From Paenibacillus sp. JJ-100 (GTDB taxonomy: Bacteria > Bacillota > Bacilli > Paenibacillales > Paenibacillaceae), in assembly GCF_948329825.1 (NCBI RefSeq), contig NZ_CAOJCM010000002.1, forward strand, positions 558,001 through 622,000: a stretch of 64,000 nt of DNA, in the 5' to 3' direction. The position numbers were made by a program, and so were the translations under genes. The notes beneath the pieces were generated by a model. The model was given only the letters and a program-made list of their open reading frames with translations, did not search any database and was not told the origin of the DNA. This document shows positions 47,497 to 56,907 of this stretch, in pieces (positions within the stretch are counted from its first letter, which is position 1; every line of letters starts with the position of its first letter).

Positions 47497-48867
47497 ATGA
47501 AATTATTCCCTTCCACATCTACTCATGCATCTGCACGATCCCAGCGTTCCCTGAAATCCAGAATGACCAACATCTGTCTCAGTGCTGCGTTTCCACTATT
47601 ATTGTTAAGCGGTGGTTCGGTCGGTGCTACAGAACTGCTGGAAAGCGGATTACTGAATGCCTCAGAGTCTGAGTCAGTGGCGAACAGTGCCAATATTACG
47701 TTGGCCGCGGGTGATTTGTACGTGTCCCCTAACGGCTCTGCAAGCAATCCGGGAACCATCAACAGTCCAACGTCCCTGGCTAATGCTCTGACCCAGATCG
47801 CTCCGGGTAAAACTATCTATCTGCGCGGCGGAACCTATAGTTTTGCGCAAACGGTGACAATTGAACGCGGCAACAGCGGGACAGCCTCACAACGTAAAAA
47901 TCTGGTCGCCTACGGATCGGAAAAACCGGTCTTCGACTTCTCGGCTCAAGCCTTCGCTTCTACGAACCGGGGATTACAAATGTTCGGAGACTACTGGTTC
48001 GTAAAAGGACTTGAAGTCAAAGGTGCGGGCGATAATGGCATTTTCATCGGAGGAAGCTATAACCGCCTGGAGCAGATTGAAGCCCATCATAACCGGGACA
48101 CCGGTATTCAGATTGGCCGTTACGCCTCGACTGCTGCCAAAAGTGAATGGCCTTCCTATAACGAAGTCATTCGTTCATACTCCCACAACAACTATGACCC
48201 GGATGACGGCGAGGATGCGGATGGTTTTGCCGCCAAGCTGACAGTCGGTCCAGGGAACGTCTTCGACGGCTGTATCGCCGCTTATAACGTAGACGATGGC
48301 TGGGATCTTTACAGTAAAACAGATACCGGCGCCATCGGTGCTGTCACCATCCGTAACAGTATCGCTTACGCCAACGGTGCAACCGCAGATGGAACATCCA
48401 CCTCCAACAGCGATGGCAACGGATTTAAGCTAGGCGGTGAGAAAATCGCCGTGAATCACATTGTCGAGAACAGCATTGCGTTTAATAATAAAAAGCATGG
48501 CTTCACCTATAACAGCAATCCGGGTTCGATTCAGATGACCAACAACACCTCTTGGAACAATGGGCAGAGCAACTTTGCTTTTGATGTAGGCACCCACATC
48601 TTCACCAACAACCTGTCCTTCCAGGGCGGCGCCAGCGACAAAACCAGCGGAACCGATGTCAGCAGCACCAACGTATGGTGGAAAAACAAAAAAAGCGTCA
48701 ACAACAAAGGCCTGCTCGCCAGCGCAGCCGACTTTGTCTCCCTCGTACCTTCGGTAACGCGTAGCGCGGATGGAACACCTCTCTTGGGCAATTTCCTGAA
48801 GCTTGCGGGTGGCAGTGATCTGATTGAGTCGGGAACGCCAGCTGGGAAGAATATTGGAGCGCGGTAG
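47497..48867 (+). CDS. Secreted pectate lyase-like protein (PL9-type beta-helix)
   Basis: 456 residues from ATG 47497 (MKLFPSTSTHA) behind AAGGAGG; the frame is open to 47437. Signal peptide about 1-46 (MTNICLSAAFPLLLLSGGSVGA). A DUF1565-like strand (LYVSPNGSASNPGTINSPTSLANAL, KTIYLRGGTYSF) opens a right-handed parallel beta-helix. Motifs of family PL9 pectate lyases are visible: DPDDGEDADGFAAKL, YNVDDGWDLYSK and SDGNGFKLGG, with Asp residues for calcium. Acts on polygalacturonate outside the cell, fitting a plant-associated Paenibacillus. Single gene with terminator. Confidence 0.9.
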   Translation: MKLFPSTSTHASARSQRSLKSRMTNICLSAAFPLLLLSGGSVGATELLESGLLNASESESVANSANITLAAGDLYVSPNGSASNPGTINSPTSLANALTQIAPGKTIYLRGGTYSFAQTVTIERGNSGTASQRKNLVAYGSEKPVFDFSAQAFASTNRGLQMFGDYWFVKGLEVKGAGDNGIFIGGSYNRLEQIEAHHNRDTGIQIGRYASTAAKSEWPSYNEVIRSYSHNNYDPDDGEDADGFAAKLTVGPGNVFDGCIAAYNVDDGWDLYSKTDTGAIGAVTIRNSIAYANGATADGTSTSNSDGNGFKLGGEKIAVNHIVENSIAFNNKKHGFTYNSNPGSIQMTNNTSWNNGQSNFAFDVGTHIFTNNLSFQGGASDKTSGTDVSSTNVWWKNKKSVNNKGLLASAADFVSLVPSVTRSADGTPLLGNFLKLAGGSDLIESGTPAGKNIGAR

Positions 48868-48895
48868 GTGTGTGAATAAGTAAGTAATGAAAAGC

Positions 48896-48948
48896 AAAAT
48901 CCCCTTCTCCATGCCAGCCGATTGCTGGTGATGGAGAGGGGGATTTTT
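48896..48948. terminator. Bidirectional terminator after the pectate lyase
   Basis: 17-bp stem AAAATCCCCTTCTCCAT / ATGGAGAGGGGGATTTT (one mismatch) with inner CCAGC/GCTGG; T runs on both strands. Shared with the convergent DUF6809 gene. Confidence 0.85.
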
Positions 48949-48991
48949 AAATTGTTGTGTATGTCGGCTGGCTTATGAGGTAGATAAATAC

Positions 48992-49261
48992 TCACGTCTT
49001 GGCTAAGACCTCAATCATCAGTCTGCCACCTGTGCGAAAACCTTGCTCAAACGCCGCTTCCACGTATATAGATGTGGACTGTCCGATCAAGTCGATCAGT
49101 TGCTCCAAGGCATCATATTCTGTGTCTGGAAGCTTTGTTTTGTAGTTTTGCATCATGTCCGATATTTGGCTGTTAATTTCGTGGTACTCGGCCTGCTCAG
49201 GATGTATCGACTCGTCCAACCGTAGGTTCCCGTGAAACAAATCTTCGATCAGGTTTGACAT
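48992..49261 (-). CDS. DUF6809-like small protein
   Basis: 89 residues from ATG 49261 behind AGGTGGGG. Opening NLIEDLFHGNLRLDESIHPEQAEYHEINSQI and closing EAAFEQGFRTGGRLMIEVL follow the pattern of DUF6809 proteins, common next to Xre regulators in Firmicute mobile or accessory regions. Function unknown. Divergent from the Xre gene over an operator. Confidence 0.75.
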   Translation of the reverse strand: MSNLIEDLFHGNLRLDESIHPEQAEYHEINSQISDMMQNYKTKLPDTEYDALEQLIDLIGQSTSIYVEAAFEQGFRTGGRLMIEVLAKT

Positions 49262-49303
49262 ATTATCCCCACCTAGTCTTTTTACCAACTATTCTAATTA
49301 CAC

Positions 49304-49346
49304 TTTAGCGGATTTTCCGCTAAAAATCAATAGCGGATAGCGCGCT
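49304..49346. promoter_or_regulatory. Operator region of the divergent DUF6809/Xre pair
   Basis: A perfect 9-3-9 inverted repeat TTTAGCGGATTTTCCGCTAAA (49304-49324, given as halves TTTAGCGGA/TCCGCTAAA) is followed by a second TAGCGGATAGCGCGCTA element (49331-49347) with the same TAGCG half-site. Two related operators between divergent genes are typical for an Xre repressor controlling both promoters. Confidence 0.7.
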
Positions 49347-49374
49347 AAGATATGATATTAGTGAGGTGATGATC

Positions 49375-49593
49375 ATGTATGCTCGTATACGCAATTTGCG
49401 TGAAGACAAAGACTTATCCCAAACACAAATGGCCGCCTATCTCGGCTGTAGTCAACGTGTTTATAGTAACTATGAACGTGGTGAATTAGATATTCCTACG
49501 GCTATATTGATAAAACTGGCAGATTATCATCAAACCAGCACTGATTATCTTTTGAATCGGACGGACGTAAGAAGGCCCTATCCTTCGATTTAA
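49375..49593 (+). CDS. Xre-family helix-turn-helix regulator
   Basis: 72 residues, essentially one HTH_3 domain: ARIRNLREDKDLSQTQMAAYLGCSQRVYSNYERGELDIPTAILIKLADYHQTSTDYLLNRTD. ATG 49375 has GAGGTG six bases upstream; GTG/ATG codons at 49366 and 49369 are less likely. A standalone phage-repressor-like protein at the left border of the AT-rich island. Confidence 0.9.
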   Translation: MYARIRNLREDKDLSQTQMAAYLGCSQRVYSNYERGELDIPTAILIKLADYHQTSTDYLLNRTDVRRPYPSI

Positions 49594-49975
49594 TTAATTT
49601 TTTTTATTATGAACTGAGGCTAAGCAAACAGTTAAAATGCTTAAACCTCAGTTGAATTAATGATAATACAGAAGCAATTCAAATATCTCATCGATGGGAG
49701 ATGTAGGTGTGGGACAATAACATTAACTCTTATAATCAAGCTTACCAGTCTTTATTTTTTCAATATTTTCTTCAGAATCTGTCCCATACATACTTGTTAT
49801 ATCCATATCTTTAGTTGAATTATTCTTTAGTCTTTAATAAGTTTTTAGGACTTCTATGAAATTTATCTTTGGGTAATTACGGTTCTTAGCATGAATAACT
49901 TCCCAGTTTTTTTATACCTATTGAATAGATTCCATCACTCTCATTATCTAACTTATTGTAATTTATTATTGCTCT
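49594..49975. other. 382-bp AT-rich region without gene
   Basis: Low-GC, no open frame with coding character and no recognisable repeat. Marks the change in composition toward the right-hand island. Confidence 0.5.
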
Positions 49976-50338
49976 TCATTTTTCATCTGATAGTATATAT
50001 TCATTAGGAACTTGTCCATCCAAATTATAAACAAATTCTTTAATAGTGAATTGCCCTTTACCATTACCAATTCCAAAATAATTAATAAAATCATTGTATT
50101 CTGTATTTCCGTTAATTGAAAGCCGGTATCCTTTTTGAATTGGTACGCACAGAACACTGCCACTTGCCCTTTTAATGAATGCTAATTTCCACCCACCTGA
50201 ATCCCTAGTGTCAAATATCGTATCAGATATAACATTATTGTATTTATGTTCGAAAGTTCCTTTCTCTACATTGAGTTGACGCATAGAAGCATAAAATGTT
50301 TTTAACCCAGCTACAATGCCACTATAAGAATACTCCAT
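49976..50338 (-). CDS. Hypothetical protein, 120 residues
   Basis: Frame MEYSYSGIVAGLKTFYASMRQL... ending YILSDEK. No recognised family; short strand-like segments (WKLAFIKRASGSVLCVPIQKGYRLSING) suggest an alpha/beta fold. It lies 130 bp after the AlbA_2-like gene on the same strand, so it may be the last gene of the defence-like operon, but no ribosome binding site is evident and an in-frame stop sits just before the ATG. It could be a truncated gene. Confidence 0.5.
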   Translation of the reverse strand: MEYSYSGIVAGLKTFYASMRQLNVEKGTFEHKYNNVISDTIFDTRDSGGWKLAFIKRASGSVLCVPIQKGYRLSINGNTEYNDFINYFGIGNGKGQFTIKEFVYNLDGQVPNEYILSDEK

Positions 50339-50468
50339 ATTTTCTACTATTCATAGTTTACTAATTTCTGAGGGTTTGGTTTTCCGAAAGAATAACTTAA
50401 AGAAAAACTCCATAATAAATACCAATTCTCTTAAAACGAGTTTTTAATGTATTTTTACCCATCTATAC

Positions 50469-51371
50469 TTATTGTATTTTTACGCACATATGATAAAGAA
50501 GTGTTTTTTTTCCTGAACGATTATGAGTCGTTGTCATAAACCTTATATCAGAGTATGAATAATCTTTATCAGCATTTGTATCAGAAGAGACAAGCATTAC
50601 TGGATATTCACGTGTTTTAACGTAGTTGCAATACCTATCCCAAAAAGACCCAAAGTCCTTAACTTTGACATATGATAAACATACATTGAATGCATTTCCT
50701 GTTGTATCGTAAGAGTATATCTTGTCAAGATGAACATCAAGATAATTAGTATTTAAGCTATCTAAATTAAGGGCTTCAATAATAGTAAAAGGCATTCTAT
50801 TATTTTCCACAAAAATATCAATTTCGCCAGATGATTTACCCGTAGCAGAACTTCCGCGTCGAGTTTGGTCTTTTATATGATATCCGTTTGTTTCCAGTAG
50901 GTCTGTAATAAAGTCATTACGCTCATCTTCTGTTCTGCTAACATAAAGCTTACGTGCTTGAAGTTTGATGCAAGCCAAGTAAAGATCACGAATAAATAAA
51001 TCAGTTAGTGATTCTATATTTTGTGGAATACTGAAGAAAATCTCATTTTTAACATTTACCACTTTTATTGCATAAATATTTTTACCTTCAATACTAAGTG
51101 GACCAAATTCTATTAGTGGTTGCTCGGATAACAAACTGAGTGCCCGTTTAATAGGTTCATCTAATATGAATCCATTACTTATTCCATTGATAGAGTAATT
51201 ATTTGTATTCTTACTTACCCCGATTACAATATAACCATACCCCTCTGTCATGTTTGACAGGGCAGCAATAAACATAGCCAAATTTTGTGGTCTGAATTCT
51301 AAGTTTCTACAGATAAGATTTTTCGAATCAGGAGATTGTAGTAATTGCTTTACTTCATTAACATCAATCAT
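50469..51371 (-). CDS. Schlafen/AlbA_2-like protein with putative nuclease C-terminus
   Basis: 300 residues. The N-terminal about 110 match the AlbA_2 (Schlafen N-terminal) pattern: LICRNLEFRPQNLAMFIAALSNMTEGYGYIVIGVSKN. The C-terminal part has GEIDIFVENNRMPFTIIEALNL (Asp185, Glu199), the strand pattern of PD-(D/E)xK restriction-type folds, though the usual Lys after Glu is not obvious, so activity is uncertain. The start ATG overlaps the stop of the GHKL ATPase gene by 4 nt (ATGA), so the two are coupled. Possible role: nucleic-acid-cleaving effector or sensor of the defence module. Confidence 0.7.
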   Translation of the reverse strand: MIDVNEVKQLLQSPDSKNLICRNLEFRPQNLAMFIAALSNMTEGYGYIVIGVSKNTNNYSINGISNGFILDEPIKRALSLLSEQPLIEFGPLSIEGKNIYAIKVVNVKNEIFFSIPQNIESLTDLFIRDLYLACIKLQARKLYVSRTEDERNDFITDLLETNGYHIKDQTRRGSSATGKSSGEIDIFVENNRMPFTIIEALNLDSLNTNYLDVHLDKIYSYDTTGNAFNVCLSYVKVKDFGSFWDRYCNYVKTREYPVMLVSSDTNADKDYSYSDIRFMTTTHNRSGKKTLLYHMCVKIQ

Positions 51372-54300
51372 TTTTCTCTTATGCTCCTAAGTGGAATCTT
51401 GTTAACACCAGTCAGCTTTAATATTTTCCCAAATGTAATTTTTTGCGGTTCGCTCTTATCATCTTCAACCCATAATTCACAATCTTTTTCATAGTCAAGC
51501 ATATCCAACTCAGTATCATAATATAATATTATTTGACCATAATCAGATGGTCGAATAATTAAATAAATATCAGTACCGTGTTTTTTTATTACGAAGATAG
51601 TATTACTAATTCTGATCGGATCTGAAACGTCATATTCTTTAACACCATTTTCGTCTTCTTTCTTTTCTAAAAATTCAATGATTTTATTCTTGGAGCGCTT
51701 AAGAATCTTCTGGACATAGTTAAAAAATTCAAAGTTACGTTTAGAATCATGAATAAATTCCGCACCAAACACATTATTTGCCAGAGCACGGTTTAAATCT
51801 TCTTCTGTTGAAATACCCCATTGTGCAAGAAGTTCCATTGAAATTTCCACCGTTTTACTTGAACTACTTTCAACATCTGAGCGAGATAATATCTGCTCTA
51901 ATTCTTGCATTCCAGAAACACCATATTTCTCTAGTATGTCGTTGTATTCTTCAATTTTAGACATATTTTCAGCAATATCATTATCATTATAAAACCAATG
52001 TAAATTAGTTAATAAATCTTTGAAGCACTTTTTGACCGTTTCATTAGTTGAATTTTCTCTAAGCCAAAGATATGCTTTTTGAAATACTTCTTTCACATCA
52101 ATATCATTCTGCCCAATACTATTTTTATTCTCTTTCACATACTGTGTGATTTTCTCGGAAATGTTCTCTAGGTATACAGTTCTATTTTCAGGTAGCTCTA
52201 AAATAATATCTTCTGATAACAATGATTTACGCACATCATATCCAGCATATCTAGATGCATCTTTTAGTATTTCATCAATTTCACCTGAGTCCAGTGATAA
52301 CTCCGCTCTCATTTTGAAATCCCCATATTGATCTGGCAATATAGCAATCTGATCCAATAAACCCTCTTGCTCATATTTCACCAAAATTCGAACAAAATTT
52401 GACATCCACATCAGTGCCTCATACTCACTAGCAAAACTAAAACTAGAGGCAAATGTTTGTATACTTCCACAGGAGCTTATGTCCTTGGTTATTTTCTCTC
52501 TCCAAAATTTCAAGGCCAATTTTAATAGATCTTGTGAATGTTTCGAAACACTATTCCTTATCCAGGCATCTTTACCTTGCAATTCACAAACAAGATCTAA
52601 AAAGTCATTTTGTTCAATATTCTGTTTAGCTTGAAGAGAAATAATGTTCTTATAAAAGTCTTCTGCTGCAGGATGTGCTCTATGCAATTTTTTTAGAATC
52701 TCTGAGAAAATATCATCTAAAGTGAGTTTTTTTATGTTAGTAAGAAATTCACTATTAATTTCTTTATTCAACAATTCAATTCTAAAATCTAAATTTAAAG
52801 CAGTAGATATGTCTTTATAAATTTCATCAATACCGCAATCAGTTGATACCTCATCTATGGCACGAAATTCACCATATTGATTTGGCAAAATACGTGGGTT
52901 TCTGCCAATATTATCAATATACGTATATTCATTCGAGTAGAACAATGCCAATAATTCATTCAGCCAGCTAGTTACATTACCATTAAGATGGTTTGATAAC
53001 TCACTTATATTTTCGAATGCTTCTACTCGGCTAATTAAATCTAATAAACCATAATTGCGACATTCTTCCCATAAAGAGTTGTACCAGCACTCTAATTCTT
53101 CACGCTTTGTAATCATATCAGGAATCAGTTGGCTTGATAGTGTCCATACTTTTGCTCTGAGAGATTCATCTAAATCTTTTGGAATGAATACACATGTATC
53201 ACCCCATTCATCCATAAGAGGCATTTTTCCATCATTATGTGTAGAAATGAGAGGGATTTCTGTAATATGAGACTTTAGTTTATTAATTATCTCTTGCTCG
53301 AACCACTCTTTTGATAGCCAATCCTTATCAAGCTGTTCAGAGATTTTAGTAATGTTGTAAATCCCTTCGTATCCTTTTTCTAAAAAGTAGTCAATCATCT
53401 TAATATAAAGTTGTGAAGCCCCCTTTAATATTTGCTTATTTTCTGTTATTTGTTTATGTTCTTTGTCCGTTAAATGTATACCATTTCGTGGTTCTGTTGG
53501 ATTAAACAATGGACTATTTACGACTACAGGGAATGAAAAATCATTTGTTCCTAAGAGAGGAAAGTCACAAAATATCTTAGGTAGTTGAGAATCGTACTTT
53601 GTTGTAAAATTATAATCTGCACACTGTTCAACTTCTACTGCAACAGATAAATCATTCGTTCCCAAGACAAAAATATATTTATCCTTTGCCACCCCATTTG
53701 TAGTAATCACAACATTTGTTACCTTTGCATCTTCAAGCTCAGTGTCAATCATTTTACCGCGGCTAATTGTTTGTATATATTGACCACTTGTAACTTTGAT
53801 GGAGCCTATCTTTGGAACAAATGCAAAAACGTAAGGTGCAGCAATAAGTAGATTTCTCAAACCTTTCTTTGCTGTTGAAATTCCAGACTCATCCAAATCA
53901 TAGGTGAAGCAAGTATTGAATTCTTTATCGTCTATTATTTTGTCAGTAGCTATGGTAGTGTTCTTATCTAACTGCGAACAACTTTCTTGTATGGCACTAA
54001 TTATTGATTGCTGATCCACACCTGATCGGTCTAAAACAACATTAAAAGAATACGGTGACTCACCAACATCCTGCAAATATCCAGAAACCCTAACTTTTTC
54101 TGAAAGCAAGTGAGTAGTTAAAAAACCTGTACCAAATTTCCCTGTAGTCTTCTTGCTTTTTTCTTCAGTTATTGTTCGATCTTTTGTGGACACTTGTTCT
54201 ATAAGAAAAACAATATTTTCAGTTGAGAACAGCTTCCCATTATGTTTGAATTCAACGCTATTATTGCCTTGGTCAAAATTTATAGTTATGTCAACCATCC

Positions 54301-54472
54301 CGCTTGTGTTAACAACGTCTTTCGCATTTTGTATCAGTTCCCAAATCCATCTATACGAGGTTGTTTCATCATTCTTCATTTTCAAATCATCTAACATATC
54401 GATTATTTTATTTGCAGCTTGTGTCTCTTGGGCTTTATTTCGTAAATTACGTATTTTCTGCGAAAAATCCAT
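51368..54472 (-). CDS. Sacsin-like GHKL ATPase, large
   Basis: 1034 residues from ATG 54472, with GGGAGG about 11 bases upstream; the frame is open to 54493. The N-terminal Hsp90/sacsin-type ATPase has the N-box WELIQNAKD (Glu45, Asn49, Asp52), a G1-like FKHNGKLF (about 76-83) and the lid motif GKFGTGFL (111-118). The remaining 750 residues are mainly helical with repeated units (LPNQYGEFRAIDEVSTDCGIDEIYKDIS and LPDQYGDFKMRAELSLDSGEIDEILKDAS), an internal duplication about 220 residues apart, followed by a small alpha/beta C-terminus. Related bacterial proteins occur in defence islands. It lies 30 bp after the ABC-3C ATPase gene and overlaps the next gene. Confidence 0.82.
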   Translation of the reverse strand: MDFSQKIRNLRNKAQETQAANKIIDMLDDLKMKNDETTSYRWIWELIQNAKDVVNTSGMVDITINFDQGNNSVEFKHNGKLFSTENIVFLIEQVSTKDRTITEEKSKKTTGKFGTGFLTTHLLSEKVRVSGYLQDVGESPYSFNVVLDRSGVDQQSIISAIQESCSQLDKNTTIATDKIIDDKEFNTCFTYDLDESGISTAKKGLRNLLIAAPYVFAFVPKIGSIKVTSGQYIQTISRGKMIDTELEDAKVTNVVITTNGVAKDKYIFVLGTNDLSVAVEVEQCADYNFTTKYDSQLPKIFCDFPLLGTNDFSFPVVVNSPLFNPTEPRNGIHLTDKEHKQITENKQILKGASQLYIKMIDYFLEKGYEGIYNITKISEQLDKDWLSKEWFEQEIINKLKSHITEIPLISTHNDGKMPLMDEWGDTCVFIPKDLDESLRAKVWTLSSQLIPDMITKREELECWYNSLWEECRNYGLLDLISRVEAFENISELSNHLNGNVTSWLNELLALFYSNEYTYIDNIGRNPRILPNQYGEFRAIDEVSTDCGIDEIYKDISTALNLDFRIELLNKEINSEFLTNIKKLTLDDIFSEILKKLHRAHPAAEDFYKNIISLQAKQNIEQNDFLDLVCELQGKDAWIRNSVSKHSQDLLKLALKFWREKITKDISSCGSIQTFASSFSFASEYEALMWMSNFVRILVKYEQEGLLDQIAILPDQYGDFKMRAELSLDSGEIDEILKDASRYAGYDVRKSLLSEDIILELPENRTVYLENISEKITQYVKENKNSIGQNDIDVKEVFQKAYLWLRENSTNETVKKCFKDLLTNLHWFYNDNDIAENMSKIEEYNDILEKYGVSGMQELEQILSRSDVESSSSKTVEISMELLAQWGISTEEDLNRALANNVFGAEFIHDSKRNFEFFNYVQKILKRSKNKIIEFLEKKEDENGVKEYDVSDPIRISNTIFVIKKHGTDIYLIIRPSDYGQIILYYDTELDMLDYEKDCELWVEDDKSEPQKITFGKILKLTGVNKIPLRSIREK

Positions 54473-54502
54473 TATTACCACTACCTCCCTCAACTTTAAT
54501 TT

Positions 54503-56404
54503 TTATTGAATCGGCTTATTGCTCACTGATTCAGAAACATTGTCAACCGGGATAAAACCATATCTGCCTACACCAATCACTTTGCTAAAGTGAATATAGT
54601 TCATGTTATCCTGTACTTCTTTAATGGGATCTATATTCTCAAAAATGATTACCTGGACATCTTTTCGAAGTTCAGATAAATTTTTAAAAAAGGCTTGCTT
54701 CATATCTAATGATATATCCTCTTCACTACTACTGCTTAGTGTTGTTTGATTGAGTCTTTCTTTGTAAGTAGTTAATGGAGAATCTAAAATAATCAGTCCA
54801 GGATGCTTGAGTCCAAAACTTCTTGTATACTTCATAATTGCAATAACAAAAGCAGCATTTAATATTGCCCGATAACCTTTACCATGATTTTTTCTTTTCT
54901 TGCCCGAAACAATTAACTCTTGGTCATCATAATCTATACTTACACTTGTTAATTCAGGGTAGTTCCATCCATCAAGTAACTTTTTCACTTCTGTAGCAAA
55001 TTCATCATAAATTTCTGTTGTTATTTCATTAATGAATTTCATTTTTTGATTCTTTTTAGATAATTCCCTCATAATATCTAATTGGCTAGTTTGATACTCA
55101 GCAATACGACGTTCATTAAGTTCGATTTCTTGAAAAATCCTTTTCACGTTCAACAAACTATCCATTCTTTCTTTCGTTAATACTGCAATTGGCTTTAACT
55201 CACGCTGAATAGTTAATTCAATTTCCTTAATTTGTTGACTTAGAAGCTTTACTTTTTCATTGTTTTCTTTATTCTCATTTTCCAGATTGGTTAATGTCTC
55301 TCTAAGATCAATTAGTTGAGCATTAATTTTATTACTTTCCTCAGAACATGCAATCTGTAAATCTTCTAAATAAAAATCATGATTATGCTCAGTAGCTCTT
55401 GAGTTGAATGGATTATTGCAAACAGGGCAATTTGAATCAAACAATTGTGAGATATAGTGATCCCCTTCAATGAGAAATTGAAGTCGATCTAAATCAGAAA
55501 GATAGCTTTTTTCAAGCAATCTGAATCTTTCTAATAGTTCTTCGAGCATTAGAATTCTTGATTTTATCTCTTGCTCTTGAATCCATATCTTTTTCTTTTG
55601 TCCCATTCTAATGTTGACTTCTTTGCTGTTACTTGATAATGTACTCATCAATATGTCAATCTCTAAAGTTAATTCATGGGCATCATAGCCCTGGATTTGA
55701 GCATCTTTTTCTTTCAATTCCAACTTTAATTTCTGCAACAAAGCGTTTACAAACTCTAACTTTCCTTCAAGTCGGGTTCTGTATACCTTAGGATCATCTA
55801 TCTCTTCTCCATGACTATCGTCTACACCTGTTAGAATAGTCTTAAATGCAGACTGTTCTGTCGTTTTATTTGTAGGTATACCGGAATAAATAGGTACTTC
55901 CTCTGATATAATTTTTTCTTCATTTAGCATCATTAGAGCAATGAGGTTTCTGAAAGAAAAAGATATTTTGGTTCCTCTTGCATTTTTCCTTAAAAGCATA
56001 TCTTTGATTCCTGTTAAGGATAAAAGAAATGTTGATATATTATCCTTGTCATCCTTATCATGCTTAGCTTTTAGCTTCACACAATTCTGAAGAATTGAAA
56101 TATCATCAATTTTTGACTCATAGACAAAAATTGATGAATCACCAATTTCACGCTTTAATGTGTAGCTTTCTCCATCATATTTTTCAAGTTCAAGAAAAAT
56201 AGTTGAATACCCAATACTTTCATCTATTTCTTTTGGTTCATCTTTACCACCAAACATATAGTTTATCAATTGAAATATGTAAGTCTTCCCAGTATCAGAA
56301 GCACCTGAAATAACATTAAGCCCTTTTTCAAGTACGATACTAGCATCTCTCTTATTTTCCCCTGTTAGCCGAATTTCAGAAATAAAAAAACCTTCTACGT
56401 TCAT
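54503..56404 (-). CDS. ABC-three-component (ABC-3C) system ATPase, SMC/Rad50-like
   Basis: 633 residues from ATG 56404 (overlapping the previous stop by one base, AAGGGGGG in front). Walker A GASDTGKT at 34-41, a long coiled-coil arm (about 205-460) with a zinc-hook-like CPVC at 326-329, a degenerate signature region KRKNHGKGYRAILNAAF (504-520) and Walker B LIILDSPL (537-544) with Asp541. This is the architecture of the ABC ATPases of predicted ABC-3C conflict systems, thought to sense invading nucleoprotein and license the effector. Confidence 0.85.
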   Translation of the reverse strand: MNVEGFFISEIRLTGENKRDASIVLEKGLNVISGASDTGKTYIFQLINYMFGGKDEPKEIDESIGYSTIFLELEKYDGESYTLKREIGDSSIFVYESKIDDISILQNCVKLKAKHDKDDKDNISTFLLSLTGIKDMLLRKNARGTKISFSFRNLIALMMLNEEKIISEEVPIYSGIPTNKTTEQSAFKTILTGVDDSHGEEIDDPKVYRTRLEGKLEFVNALLQKLKLELKEKDAQIQGYDAHELTLEIDILMSTLSSNSKEVNIRMGQKKKIWIQEQEIKSRILMLEELLERFRLLEKSYLSDLDRLQFLIEGDHYISQLFDSNCPVCNNPFNSRATEHNHDFYLEDLQIACSEESNKINAQLIDLRETLTNLENENKENNEKVKLLSQQIKEIELTIQRELKPIAVLTKERMDSLLNVKRIFQEIELNERRIAEYQTSQLDIMRELSKKNQKMKFINEITTEIYDEFATEVKKLLDGWNYPELTSVSIDYDDQELIVSGKKRKNHGKGYRAILNAAFVIAIMKYTRSFGLKHPGLIILDSPLTTYKERLNQTTLSSSSEEDISLDMKQAFFKNLSELRKDVQVIIFENIDPIKEVQDNMNYIHFSKVIGVGRYGFIPVDNVSESVSNKPIQ

Positions 56405-56907
56405 TAATTGCCCCCCCTTACAAAAGCTTCTTTTACAAATTCCCCACCCCAACGATCAATATTTTTCATTACAAAATTTTTGAGTTCCACGTCAGTATAA
56501 TTAGAGAATTTGTCTATCAATAATTTATTCACATCAAGAAGCCGTAGCATATAGTTAGACTCGAAATGTTGAAGAAACGCTCTCGAGTAAGGTGTTGCTC
56601 CATACAAAATTCCACTTTTCCCATATTCAATTTTAATAAGCTTTTTGCTAATCATTAAGTGAAGTCCTTGGCTTACTAAATCTCGCTTTATCAATATTTC
56701 GCCAGATCGAGATGGGGTTGAAGGATGCAGACTCTCAAATTTTGGCTCAACATCACCATAATGCGTTAATAGATAGTCCAAATAAATAAGCCTTTGAATA
56801 TCTACAGCTTTATTTTCCAATTCTGCTAAAATCACTAAGCATCGAAGCCCAGTTTCCAGTGGAGTATTGAATAGGTAGGTTTCTCTACTTAATTTTACCT
56901 CGTTCAT
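56404..56907 (-). CDS. ABC-3C middle component (type 2-like)
   Basis: 167 residues: FNTPLETGLRCLVILAELENKAVDIQRLIYLDYLLTHYGDVEP...SLHPSTPSRSGEILIKRDLVSQGLHLMISKKLIKIEYGKSGILYGATPYSRAFLQHFESNY, ending with NIDRWGGEF. This matches the winged-helix middle component 2 pattern of ABC-3C systems, expected to bridge ATPase and effector. The ATG overlaps the effector stop by 4 nt and the stop overlaps the ATPase start by 1 nt, giving strict stoichiometric coupling. Confidence 0.85.
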   Translation of the reverse strand: MNEVKLSRETYLFNTPLETGLRCLVILAELENKAVDIQRLIYLDYLLTHYGDVEPKFESLHPSTPSRSGEILIKRDLVSQGLHLMISKKLIKIEYGKSGILYGATPYSRAFLQHFESNYMLRLLDVNKLLIDKFSNYTDVELKNFVMKNIDRWGGEFVKEAFVRGGN

